A stretch of DNA of 64,000 bases from assembly GCA_963851295.1 (NCBI GenBank), contig CAWKOS010000006.1, positions 62,001 to 126,000 on the forward strand. Direction: 5' to 3'. Below the pieces are notes generated by a model, which saw nothing but the letters and a program-made list of their open reading frames with translations, ran no database searches and was not told the origin of the DNA. The position numbers and the translations under genes are program-made. This document shows, piece after piece, positions 8,233-14,899 of the stretch; the stretch's first letter is position 1, and each line of letters begins with the position of its first letter. The DNA comes from JAOPZW01 sp963851295. Its GTDB lineage: Bacteria > Actinomycetota > Thermoleophilia > Solirubrobacterales > Solirubrobacteraceae.

Positions 8233-8922
8233 ATGCCGCAGCCCAAGTCCGGAACATCGTCGAGCCGTGCCCGCAAGCCCGCCGCCAAGCGCAGCTCGTC
8301 CGCGGCGAAGCCGGCTGCCAAGCGCGCGTCGGCCGCCTCCAAGCCGGCCGCGAAGCGCACGACCGCCAAGTCCGCCGCCGCGAGCCGCCCGGCGGCCAAG
8401 CGCAAGACGGCGGCAAAGCGCACCACCGCCGCCAAGCGTGCGACGGCGACCGCGGTGAGCACCTCGCAGGACGCCGCGCAGGCGAACCTGACGGCGCTGC
8501 GCGACACGCTGCGCAAGGGCGTCGTGCTCACCGCCGACCACGTCAAGTCGACGCTCGACGACGCGGTCAAGCGCGGGCGCATCACGCGCAAGGACGCCAC
8601 GGAGCTCAGCCAGGCGCTGCTCGGCGCCGGCCGCGCGCAGGCCGACGGCTTCCGCGCCGACCTCGAGCAGCTCCTCGGCAAGGGCCGCTCGCGCGCCGCC
8701 GCCTCCAGCGACCGCGTGCTGCGCGAGGTCGACCGCGCGCGCCGGCGCGTCGGGGTCGGGCCGTCGTTCCCGATCAGCCTCTACGACGACCTCAACGCGA
8801 CGCAGGTCCAGGGCCGCCTCGGCGACCTCACGCCGGCGCAGCTGCGCAAGGTGCGCGACTACGAGAAGCGCCACGACAACCGCAAGTCGGTGCTCGGCGC
8901 GATCGAGAAGAAGCTCGGCTGA
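8233..8922 (+). CDS. H1-like protein with a basic Lys/Ala/Pro tail
   Basis: A 229-residue protein with two parts. Residues 1-75 are a disordered basic tail with repeated KPAAKR-type units (AAKPAAKR, SKPAAKR, RPAAKRK), like eukaryotic H1 tails and actinobacterial HupB or phasin-like tails, and should bind DNA or polyanions. Residues 80-170 look like a helical bundle, possibly phasin-like. The last 50 residues (ISLYDDLNATQVQGRL, LTPAQLRKVRDYEKRH) resemble a small helical domain common at the ends of actinobacterial proteins. AGGGAGG precedes the ATG. Likely roles are nucleoid organisation or granule binding; neither is proven. Confidence 0.75.
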   Translation: MPQPKSGTSSSRARKPAAKRSSSAAKPAAKRASAASKPAAKRTTAKSAAASRPAAKRKTAAKRTTAAKRATATAVSTSQDAAQANLTALRDTLRKGVVLTADHVKSTLDDAVKRGRITRKDATELSQALLGAGRAQADGFRADLEQLLGKGRSRAAASSDRVLREVDRARRRVGVGPSFPISLYDDLNATQVQGRLGDLTPAQLRKVRDYEKRHDNRKSVLGAIEKKLG

Positions 8923-8924
8923 AC

Positions 8925-8930
8925 TACGCT
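8925..8930 (+). promoter_or_regulatory. Putative -10 box of the RNA methyltransferase gene
   Basis: TACGCT eight bases before the ATG at 8939, the spacing expected if transcription begins at or next to the start codon (leaderless mRNA). Confidence 0.45.
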
Positions 8931-8938
8931 GGGGGCGA

Positions 8939-10294
8939 ATGGACGCCCCCACTAGAACCCGCCCCGAGCGCGGCCAGGAGCTCGAGCTCACCGTCGACGG
9001 TCTCGCCTTCGGCGGCGCCGGCGTCGCGCGCAGCGAGGGCTACGTGATCTTCGTGCGCGGCGCGATCCCCGGCGACCGCGTGCGCGCCGTCGTGACCAAG
9101 CGCAAGAAGGCCTACGCCGAGGCGCGCACGGTGGCGCTGCTCGAGCCCGGGCCCGACCGCATCGAGCCGCTGGCGTCGCACCCGGGCGCGCCGTGGCAGG
9201 TGCTGCCATACGAGCGCCAGCTCGAGGTCAAGGCCGAGCAGGTGCAGGACGCGCTGCGGCGCATCGGGCGCCTGGAGGGCTTCGAGCTCGAGCCGATCGT
9301 GCCGGCGGTGCAGCAATGGCGCTACCGCAACAAGCTCGAGTACTCGTTCGGCACCGAACCGGCCACCGGCGAGCTCATCTGCGGCTTCCATGCGCCCGGC
9401 TCGTGGGAGCGCATCGAGCACGTCGAGGACTGCCTCCTCGCCTCCGAGCCGGGGAACGCCGTGCGCCGCGCGGCGCTCGACTGGTGCCGCGAGCGCGGTC
9501 TCGGCGCCTACGATCGCCGCGCGCAGACGGGCCTGCTGCGCAACCTCGTCGTGCGCGAGGGCCGGCGCACCGGCGAGCTGCAGGTGCGGATCGTGACCTC
9601 CGACGAGCGCGTCGACCTCGACGGCTTCGCCGAGGCCGTCGGGGTAGACAGCGTCATGTGGACGCGCGCGCTCGACGTCGGCGAGACGACCGCCGGCGGC
9701 GTCACCGAGGTCCTGCACGGCACCGAGGCGATCGAGGAGGAGCTCGCGGGGCTGCGCTTCCGCATCAGCGCCGACGCCTTCTTCCAGACCAACACCGAGA
9801 TGGCCGAGCGCCTCTACGGCCTGGCCGGCGAGTACGCGGGCCTGCAGGGCTGGGAGCGCGTCTTCGACCTCTTCTGCGGCATCGGCACCATCGGCCTGTC
9901 GCTCTCGCCGCGCGCCGGCGAGGTCTGGGGCCTGGAGATCGTCGAGGAGGCCATCGCCGACGCGATCGCCAACGCGAGGCGCAACGAGATCGACAAGGCC
10001 CGCTTCTTCGCCGGCGACGTGCGCCTCGCCCTCGGCGAGCTCGTGGAGACCGCCGGGCGCCCGGACGTGCTCGTCGTCGACCCGCCGCGCGCCGGCCTCT
10101 CGGCCAAGGTCGTGCGGCGCGTCATCGAGGCCGCGCCGGCCCGCATCGTCTACGTCTCCTGCAATCCGACGACCCTCGCGCCCAACGCCGCGCAGCTCGT
10201 CGAGGCCGGCTACGCGCTGCGGCGCGTGCGCCCCGTGGACATGTTTCCGCAGACGCCGCACATCGAGTGCGTGGCCCTGCTCGAGCGCTCGTAG
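8939..10294 (+). CDS. RNA (uracil-5-)-methyltransferase, TrmA/RlmCD family with TRAM domain
   Basis: A 451-residue enzyme that methylates C5 of a uridine in rRNA or tRNA using SAM. Residues 10-65 form a TRAM RNA-binding domain (LTVDGLAFGGAGVAR, AIPGDRVRAVV). The SAM domain shows FDLFCGIGTIGLSL, VVDPPRAGL and the catalytic cysteine in VSCNPTTLA, ending with HIECVALLER. Most RlmD/RlmCD relatives have a four-cysteine iron-sulfur motif after the TRAM domain; the equivalent stretch here reads LASHPGAPWQVLPYERQL with no cysteines, so the cluster is probably absent. The exact uridine target cannot be told from sequence. Confidence 0.9.
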   Translation: MDAPTRTRPERGQELELTVDGLAFGGAGVARSEGYVIFVRGAIPGDRVRAVVTKRKKAYAEARTVALLEPGPDRIEPLASHPGAPWQVLPYERQLEVKAEQVQDALRRIGRLEGFELEPIVPAVQQWRYRNKLEYSFGTEPATGELICGFHAPGSWERIEHVEDCLLASEPGNAVRRAALDWCRERGLGAYDRRAQTGLLRNLVVREGRRTGELQVRIVTSDERVDLDGFAEAVGVDSVMWTRALDVGETTAGGVTEVLHGTEAIEEELAGLRFRISADAFFQTNTEMAERLYGLAGEYAGLQGWERVFDLFCGIGTIGLSLSPRAGEVWGLEIVEEAIADAIANARRNEIDKARFFAGDVRLALGELVETAGRPDVLVVDPPRAGLSAKVVRRVIEAAPARIVYVSCNPTTLAPNAAQLVEAGYALRRVRPVDMFPQTPHIECVALLERS

Positions 10295-10312
10295 CGGGGG
10301 TTTCACACGATT

Positions 10313-10328
10313 CTGGCCTTCCGGCCAG
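10313..10328 (+). terminator. Possible hairpin terminator after the methyltransferase
   Basis: CTGGCC-TTCC-GGCCAG, a perfect six-pair stem with a four-base loop shortly after the methyltransferase stop. There is no T-run, so it may instead be a leader element of the LamG gene. Confidence 0.4.
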
Positions 10329-10363
10329 TGTCCGAGTGCGAACACTTCCTGTTGGATCGCGCA

Positions 10364-11149
10364 ATGACTGCACGGATACGCGCGCTTGCGGCCGTCGCGA
10401 CTGTCGCGGCGGCCTTCATCACCGTTCCCGCCACGGCCGGCGCGAGCGGCTTCGACTTCCCGCTCGTCGGCTGGTGGCCGATGAACGAAGGCTCGGGTCA
10501 GACCATTCACGACTGGTCGGGCCATGGCAACAACGGCCAGCTCGGCTCGCTGCCGACGGCCGACGACAGCGACCCGTCGTGGATCTCGGGGGTCTTCGCC
10601 GGGTCCGCGCTGCGCTTCGACGGCAACGACTTCGTGTCGATCCCGGACTCGGCGAGCCTCTCGCCGCAAAACGCGATCACCGTCTCGTCGTGGTTCCGCG
10701 GCGACCACTCGCCCGGCATCGCCAACTACATCGTCTCCAAGGGCTCGGTGCGCTGTGACCGCGCCTCGTACGGCCTCTACACGGCCGGCAACGGGGGCAT
10801 GGCCTTCTACATCTCCGACGACACCCAGTTCTGGCGCTCGCCCGTGGCTCCGGACACGGTGTGGGACGGCAAGTGGCACAACGCGGCGGGCACCTTCGAC
10901 GGCAAGACCGTGAAGCTGTTCATCGACGGCAACCAGGTCGGATCCGGCACGCCGGTCCCGGCCGGGACGAAGATCTCCTACGCCGGCGGCGGCGCGCCGA
11001 GCGGCGGCGGGTTCATCGGCGACTTCCACAGCGATGCGTGCGACCTGTACCTGACGGGCGACGTGGACGGCGTGCAGGTCTGGTCGCAGGCGCTGCCCAT
11101 CGACACCATCTGGCGCCTCCTGAGGTCGCTGCTCACGAGCAGCCGCTGA
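10364..11149 (+). CDS. Secreted LamG-like (concanavalin-fold) protein
   Basis: A 261-residue exported protein. A basic start (MTARIRAL) and hydrophobic stretch to about residue 27 form a Sec signal. The rest is one LamG/concanavalin-like jelly-roll: WWPMNEGSG, DWSGHGNNGQLG, ALRFDGNDFVSIPDS, ITVSSWFRG, KWHNAAGTFDGKTVKLFIDG and a final GDVDGVQVWSQAL, the usual order in LamG_3 domains that bind carbohydrates or act as adhesion modules. No catalytic domain is attached. Its terminator is shared with the converging groES-like gene. The ligand is unknown. Confidence 0.85.
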   Translation: MTARIRALAAVATVAAAFITVPATAGASGFDFPLVGWWPMNEGSGQTIHDWSGHGNNGQLGSLPTADDSDPSWISGVFAGSALRFDGNDFVSIPDSASLSPQNAITVSSWFRGDHSPGIANYIVSKGSVRCDRASYGLYTAGNGGMAFYISDDTQFWRSPVAPDTVWDGKWHNAAGTFDGKTVKLFIDGNQVGSGTPVPAGTKISYAGGGAPSGGGFIGDFHSDACDLYLTGDVDGVQVWSQALPIDTIWRLLRSLLTSSR

Positions 11150-11154
11150 GCTCC

Positions 11155-11190
11155 CGGAGCGCCGGCGCGCATGGACGCGCCGGCGCTCCG
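11155..11190. terminator. Bidirectional hairpin terminator
   Basis: A perfect 15-pair stem (11155-11169 with 11176-11190) around a six-base loop, CATGGA. It lies between the convergent LamG gene and the GroES gene, three bases from the latter's end, so it can serve both strands. Confidence 0.8.
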
Positions 11191-11192
11191 CA

Positions 11193-11546
11193 TCAGCTCT
11201 CGCCGAGGGCGTCGCCCAGGCTGGCGTCCTCGACCGGCGCCTCCACGCGCTCGAGCACGCCCAGGAGCTCGGTGACGCGGCAGACCAGGAGGCGCTCCTC
11301 GTCGACCTCGACCCAGGCTCCCGCCGAAGCCGGGAAGACGACGTGGTCGCCCGGGCGCACGGGCATCTGCACGCCCGCGGACTCCCACCAGTCCACGCCC
11401 TGGCCGACCGCCAGCACGATGCCGTGCTGGGGCGGCGGCTCGTGCGATCCCGCGGGGACGACGAGGCCCGACTGGCGCATGCGGTCGGGCTCGAGCTCCT
11501 TGATCACCACGCGGTCGAAGAGCGGGCGCAGATGGTGGCGTGCCAT
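11193..11546 (-). CDS. GroES-like co-chaperonin
   Basis: A 117-residue protein of the Cpn10 family. LRPLFDRVVIKELEP, SGLVVPAGS, GIVLAVGQG, VRPGDHVVFPASAGAWVEVDEERLLVCRVTELLGVL match the beta-barrel order of GroES, including the mobile-loop area. About 20 extra residues follow the normal end, and the region after VGQGVD carries a non-standard insert. No groEL is adjacent. It may be a second, specialised GroES or the partner of a groEL elsewhere. ATG at complement 11546 is preferred over GTG at 11552 because it sits eight bases after a TAGGCT box. Confidence 0.8.
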   Translation of the reverse strand: MARHHLRPLFDRVVIKELEPDRMRQSGLVVPAGSHEPPPQHGIVLAVGQGVDWWESAGVQMPVRPGDHVVFPASAGAWVEVDEERLLVCRVTELLGVLERVEAPVEDASLGDALGES

Positions 11547-11554
11547 CGCCACGG

Positions 11555-11560
11555 AGCCTA
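11555..11560 (-). promoter_or_regulatory. Putative -10 box of the GroES-like gene
   Basis: TAGGCT on the minus strand, eight bases before ATG 11546. No HspR-like or CIRCE-like inverted repeat is visible nearby, so heat control is not evident. Confidence 0.45.
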
Positions 11561-11618
11561 CGGGGTCGCCGGGACGGGGGCCGCGGACCGCCGCTGCGTC
11601 ACGGGGCGTGTGCGGGGG

Positions 11619-11624
11619 TACGTT
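11619..11624 (+). promoter_or_regulatory. Putative -10 box of the LacI-family gene
   Basis: TACGTT eight bases before GTG 11633, consistent with a leaderless transcript. Confidence 0.45.
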
Positions 11625-11632
11625 TCCGCGCC

Positions 11633-12670
11633 GTGGCTAGCGCTCCGGATCGTCCGGCTCCGCGCGCGCCGCGTATCCGCGACGTGGCCGAGCGCGCGGG
11701 TGTTGGAGTCGGCACCGTCTCCAGGGTCCTCAACGATGCTCCGGGGGTGGCCCAAGCGACCCGCGAGCGCGTACAGGCTGTCATGGAGGAGCTCGGCTAC
11801 CGCCCCAGCGCGACGGCGCGCAACCTGTCGCTCGGTCGCACCCAGACACTCGGGGTCATCGCCCCGTTCTTCACGAGCCCGTCCGTCGTCGAGCGCCTGC
11901 GCGGGATCGACGATGTCGTGGGCGGCAGCGCCTACGACCTGACGCTCTTCAACATCGAGACGCGCGAGCAGCGCCGCGCCGCGCTGCGGCGCTTCGCCCG
12001 CCGCGACCGCGTCGACGGCGTGATCGTCATCTCGCTGCCGCTGACCGCGGCCGAGGTCCGCGCGCTCAACCGCGACGGGATCCCCGCGGTCCAGGTCGAC
12101 GTCGCCAACGCCCTGCTGCCCAACGTCGCGATCGACGACGTCGCCGGGGGCGCGATGGCCGCCCGTCACCTGCTCGAGGCCGGCCACCGGCGCGTCGCCT
12201 TCGTCGGTGACGTCGAGGAGAACCCGTTCGCCTTCGCCTCCAGCCGCCGGCGCCTGGAGGGCTTCGCGCGCGTCCTCGACGAGGCCGGGATCGGGCTGGC
12301 GCCCAGCTACGTCCGCCGCGGCCCCTTCGGCCGCGAGACGGCGGGCAGGCTCACGCGCCAGCTCCTGGCGCTGGACGAGCGCCCGTCCGCGATCTTCGCG
12401 GCCTCCGACGTGCAGGCCTTCGGCGTCCTCGACGCGGCCGCGCGCGCGGGCCTCTCGGTGCCCGACAATCTCTCGGTCATCGGCTTCGACGACATCGAGC
12501 TCGCGGCCGCCATCGGGCTGACCACGGTGCGCCAGCCGCTGCGCGAGTCGGGACGCCAAGGGGCGGCCCTGCTCCTGCGCGCGCTGGCGGGCGATGGCCT
12601 CGGTCCTAAGCCGCGACTGCCGGACCTCGAGGTCGTCGACCGGCGCACGGTTTCGCTTCCCATGTCGTAA
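11633..12670 (+). CDS. LacI-family transcriptional regulator
   Basis: A 345-residue repressor-type protein. The N-terminal helix-turn-helix reads RIRDVAERAGVGVGTVSRVL followed by the hinge area GYRPSATARNLS. Then comes a periplasmic-binding-protein-like sensor domain: LGVIAPFFTSP, GVIVISLPL, VAFVGDV, SAIFAASDVQAFGVL, SVIGFDDIELA and VRQPLRESG. The effector is presumably a sugar or related small molecule, but no sugar transporter or catabolic gene is near. Downstream, a LacI-type palindrome overlaps the promoter of the sigma-factor gene, which is the most likely target in sight. The GTG start gives the usual family length. Confidence 0.92.
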   Translation: MASAPDRPAPRAPRIRDVAERAGVGVGTVSRVLNDAPGVAQATRERVQAVMEELGYRPSATARNLSLGRTQTLGVIAPFFTSPSVVERLRGIDDVVGGSAYDLTLFNIETREQRRAALRRFARRDRVDGVIVISLPLTAAEVRALNRDGIPAVQVDVANALLPNVAIDDVAGGAMAARHLLEAGHRRVAFVGDVEENPFAFASSRRRLEGFARVLDEAGIGLAPSYVRRGPFGRETAGRLTRQLLALDERPSAIFAASDVQAFGVLDAAARAGLSVPDNLSVIGFDDIELAAAIGLTTVRQPLRESGRQGAALLLRALAGDGLGPKPRLPDLEVVDRRTVSLPMS

Positions 12671-12685
12671 TTGGGGAGTTCCGGC

Positions 12686-12713
12686 TTGACACATGGCGCA
12701 CGAGCGCTAGGGT
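12686..12713 (+). promoter_or_regulatory. Promoter of the sigma-factor gene
   Basis: A consensus -35, TTGACA at 12686-12691, is separated by 16 bases from TAGGGT at 12708-12713. Transcription should start about 12720, inside the palindrome at 12714-12727. This is the best -35/-10 pair seen in the window. Confidence 0.7.
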
Positions 12714-12727
12714 TGGAACCGGTTCCA
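12714..12727. promoter_or_regulatory. LacI-type operator palindrome
   Basis: TGGAACCGGTTCCA, a perfect 14-base palindrome with a central CG as in classical LacI/GalR operators. It begins immediately after the -10 box and covers the expected transcription start, so a bound repressor would block the sigma-factor promoter. The LacI-family gene ends only 44 bases upstream. Confidence 0.7.
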
Positions 12728-12779
12728 TGTCAGTCGACCGGCGAGGCTCCCACGGCCCACCGATCGGAGGATTCGGGTC

Positions 12780-13550
12780 TTGCGAACCACTGCCACCCAC
12801 ATCCGCTCCGGCGTGGGCAGGGTCGAAGACGACCTGCTGCGCCGGTACGTCGTCGACGGCGATCGCGCCGCCCGCGAGGACCTGGTGGTGCGCATGCGGC
12901 CGATCATCCGCCGCCTCGCGCGCCGCTACCGCCACAGCGGCTACCTCGAGGACCTCGAGCAGGCCGCGGCGCTCGGGCTGACCAAGGCGCTCGAGCGCTT
13001 CGATCCCGACTTCGGCACCGACCTCGTCCGCTACGCGGTGCCGACGATGGTCGGCGAGATGCGCCGCTGGCTGCGCGACCACACCTGGGCCGTGCGGCCC
13101 CCGCGCGAGGCGGCCGAGACGTGGCTGGAGCTCGTGTCGGCCAGCGAGCGGCTGAGCGCCCTGCTCGGCCACGCGCCGACGACCTCGGACCTGGCGGAGC
13201 ACCTCGACCTCTCCGTCGATCGCGTCGTCGCCGCGCAGGAGGCGCGCCGCGGGCGCTGGGCGCTGTCGCTCGACGCGCCCGCCCACGCCGACGCCGAGGA
13301 CCGCACGGTGGGCGACCAGCTCGGCATGGAGGACGAGGGCCTGCGCCGCGCGTTCGACCGCGCGTGGCTCGACGAGCTCGCGACGATGCTCGAGCCGCTC
13401 GAGCGCGACGTCGTCGAGCTCTACTACGGCGGCGACCTCTCCCAGCGCGAGATCGCGCGCAGCATGGGGATGTCGCAGATGAAGGTCTGCCGGCTGCTGC
13501 GGCGGGCGGTCGACCGCCTGCGCGCGGCCGACCAGGCCGCGGTCGTCTAG
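12780..13550 (+). CDS. RNA polymerase sigma factor of the SigB/SigF type
   Basis: A 256-residue group 3 sigma factor. Region 2 is visible as LVVRMRPIIRRLARRY, YLEDLEQAAALGLTKALERF and VRYAVPTMVGEMRRWLRDH. Region 3 follows (LSALLGHAPTTSDLAEHL), and region 4 has VELYYGGDLSQREIARSMGM with the DNA-recognition helix QMKVCRLLRRAVDRL. Such factors serve general stress, sporulation or motility genes. No anti-sigma or anti-anti-sigma gene is adjacent, which is unusual for this type. The TTG start at 12780 lies nine bases after GGAGG. The gene has a strong promoter with a LacI-type operator at its start point. Confidence 0.93.
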   Translation: MRTTATHIRSGVGRVEDDLLRRYVVDGDRAAREDLVVRMRPIIRRLARRYRHSGYLEDLEQAAALGLTKALERFDPDFGTDLVRYAVPTMVGEMRRWLRDHTWAVRPPREAAETWLELVSASERLSALLGHAPTTSDLAEHLDLSVDRVVAAQEARRGRWALSLDAPAHADAEDRTVGDQLGMEDEGLRRAFDRAWLDELATMLEPLERDVVELYYGGDLSQREIARSMGMSQMKVCRLLRRAVDRLRAADQAAVV

Positions 13551-13824
13551 CTGTAAGACCCGAGCAGGTTGTTCGGCGTCCCCGCCACGCCGGCGTGGGC
13601 GCGAACAGCTCACCAAGGGAGACCAGCCCGCCGCGCCGCCGGCCCCCGGGGGGCGCCGCGAGTCGCCAGGGGGCGCCGAACGTCGGTCTTCCCCCGTCCA
13701 CACGGGGTAGAACCGACGTTCGACCCCCCGGGCACGGACCCGTGTCCTCGGTGAGCTGTTCGCAGCGCAACGGGCGTCAGAGCGACCCGGCACCCCGAAC
13801 AACGTGCTCAGGAACTACATCTAG
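13547..13824. repeat. Large imperfect inverted repeat between convergent genes (repeat element, copy A)
   Basis: Two arms of about 75-80 bases face each other. Each begins exactly at a CTAG containing a stop codon: the sigma factor on the left and the M48 protease on the right. Each arm contains GAGC-(AGGT or ACGT)-TGTTCG and later CGAACA-GCTCACC, which pair as a bulged hairpin. The right arm, read on the minus strand (13722-13824), matches 27941-28042 with only a few differences over about 100 bases. The centre holds a second inverted repeat, GAACGTCGGT (13678-13687) with ACCGACGTTC (13712-13721), and a small CCCCGT/ACGGGG hairpin. No coding function is apparent. Confidence 0.8.
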
Positions 13825-14852
13825 CCGGCCGCGTCGTCGTTGTCGCCGGCGGCGTCGCCGACACTGTCGGCGCTGCCCCGCTGTCGCGCCAGCCAGTCGC
13901 CGAGCTGCGCGCCGACCTCGTTGATCGACGTGCCCGCCTGCTGGAAGGCGTCGGAGACGCGCTTGGCGTAGTGCTGCTGGGCGGCGTCGGCCTCCTCGCG
14001 CAGCGGCGGCTCCTGGCCGCGGCGGATGTAGTCGCCGCTGACGATGTGGTCGTAGCCGCCCTCGCGGACCCAGTCGAGCAGCAGCCGCACGCGGCGCACG
14101 GGCATCGGGTGGGTGAGGCCCATGTCGGCGAGCAGCCGCGTGAGGCGCTCCAGGCCCTTGCCGCCCTCGCTGTACTCCATGGCCTGGGCGATGAAGGCGT
14201 CGAGGTTGAGGTCCGAGGAGGCCTCGCCGGCGGAGATGACCATCAGCGCGCGGCAGACCGCCATGGGGTCGCGCGTCACGAGCGCCGCGGCGCGGTCGCA
14301 GCTGAGCTCGGCGCCGCGGAACCACTCCAGCAGCGCGAGCTGGATGGCCAGCAGCGGCAGGCCGGCGAGCAGCGGCAGCCGCACCCCGGTCGCGACGCGC
14401 AGCAGGATCAGCATCGCCGTCTGGTAGAGGACGTGGCCGGAGTGCACGTGCGCGGCCTCGTGGGCGAGCACCGCCCGGCGCCCGTCCTCGTCGAGGATCC
14501 GGACGAGCTCGGAGTTCAGCACCACGACGGGCTTGTCGACGCCGATCGTGGCCGCGTTGGCGACCGGGAACTGCGTCATGTAGAGGTCGGGCACGCGCTC
14601 GAGGTCCAGCGTGTTGAAGACCTGGCGGTGCAGGACCCAGATGTGCGGGAGCTGCTCCTGGCCCAGGCGCACCGACGAGCCCAGCGCGGCGGTGCGCAGG
14701 GCGCGCTCGTAGCCGAGCGCGATGAGCTTGCGTACGACCTCGTCGAGGTAGGGGACCTTGTGCAGCGCGGCGGTCGCGGCGCGGTCGGCAGGGTGCTGGT
14801 AGGCCCGCGGCGAGATGCCCTCGAGCTTCCATGCGTCGACGGGGAGACCCAT
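13821..14852 (-). CDS. M48-family zinc metalloprotease
   Basis: A 343-residue peptidase-like protein. The zinc motif HEAAHVHSGH (about residues 130-139) fits HExxH, and the third ligand is the Glu in AELSCDRAAAL. Hydrophobic stretches just after the motif (VLYQTAMLILLRVATG and LPLLAGLPLLAIQLALL) suggest membrane association, as in HtpX and Ste24-like enzymes, though the N-terminal helices of those proteins are missing. The C-terminal 100 residues are charged and end in an acidic tail. It may take part in membrane-protein quality control. The ATG lies seven bases after a TACCCT box. Confidence 0.87.
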   Translation of the reverse strand: MGLPVDAWKLEGISPRAYQHPADRAATAALHKVPYLDEVVRKLIALGYERALRTAALGSSVRLGQEQLPHIWVLHRQVFNTLDLERVPDLYMTQFPVANAATIGVDKPVVVLNSELVRILDEDGRRAVLAHEAAHVHSGHVLYQTAMLILLRVATGVRLPLLAGLPLLAIQLALLEWFRGAELSCDRAAALVTRDPMAVCRALMVISAGEASSDLNLDAFIAQAMEYSEGGKGLERLTRLLADMGLTHPMPVRRVRLLLDWVREGGYDHIVSGDYIRRGQEPPLREEADAAQQHYAKRVSDAFQQAGTSINEVGAQLGDWLARQRGSADSVGDAAGDNDDAAG

Positions 14853-14859
14853 GCCACGG

Positions 14860-14865
14860 AGGGTA
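14860..14865 (-). promoter_or_regulatory. Putative -10 box of the M48 protease gene
   Basis: TACCCT on the minus strand, seven bases before ATG 14852; leaderless spacing. Confidence 0.45.
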
Positions 14866-14885
14866 CCCCCGCGCCGGCCCGCGCC

Positions 14886-14891
14886 TAGACT
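14886..14891 (+). promoter_or_regulatory. Putative -10 box of the MDR oxidoreductase gene
   Basis: TAGACT eight bases before ATG 14900; leaderless spacing. It lies back to back with the M48 promoter. Confidence 0.45.
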
Positions 14892-14899
14892 CCGCGTCC

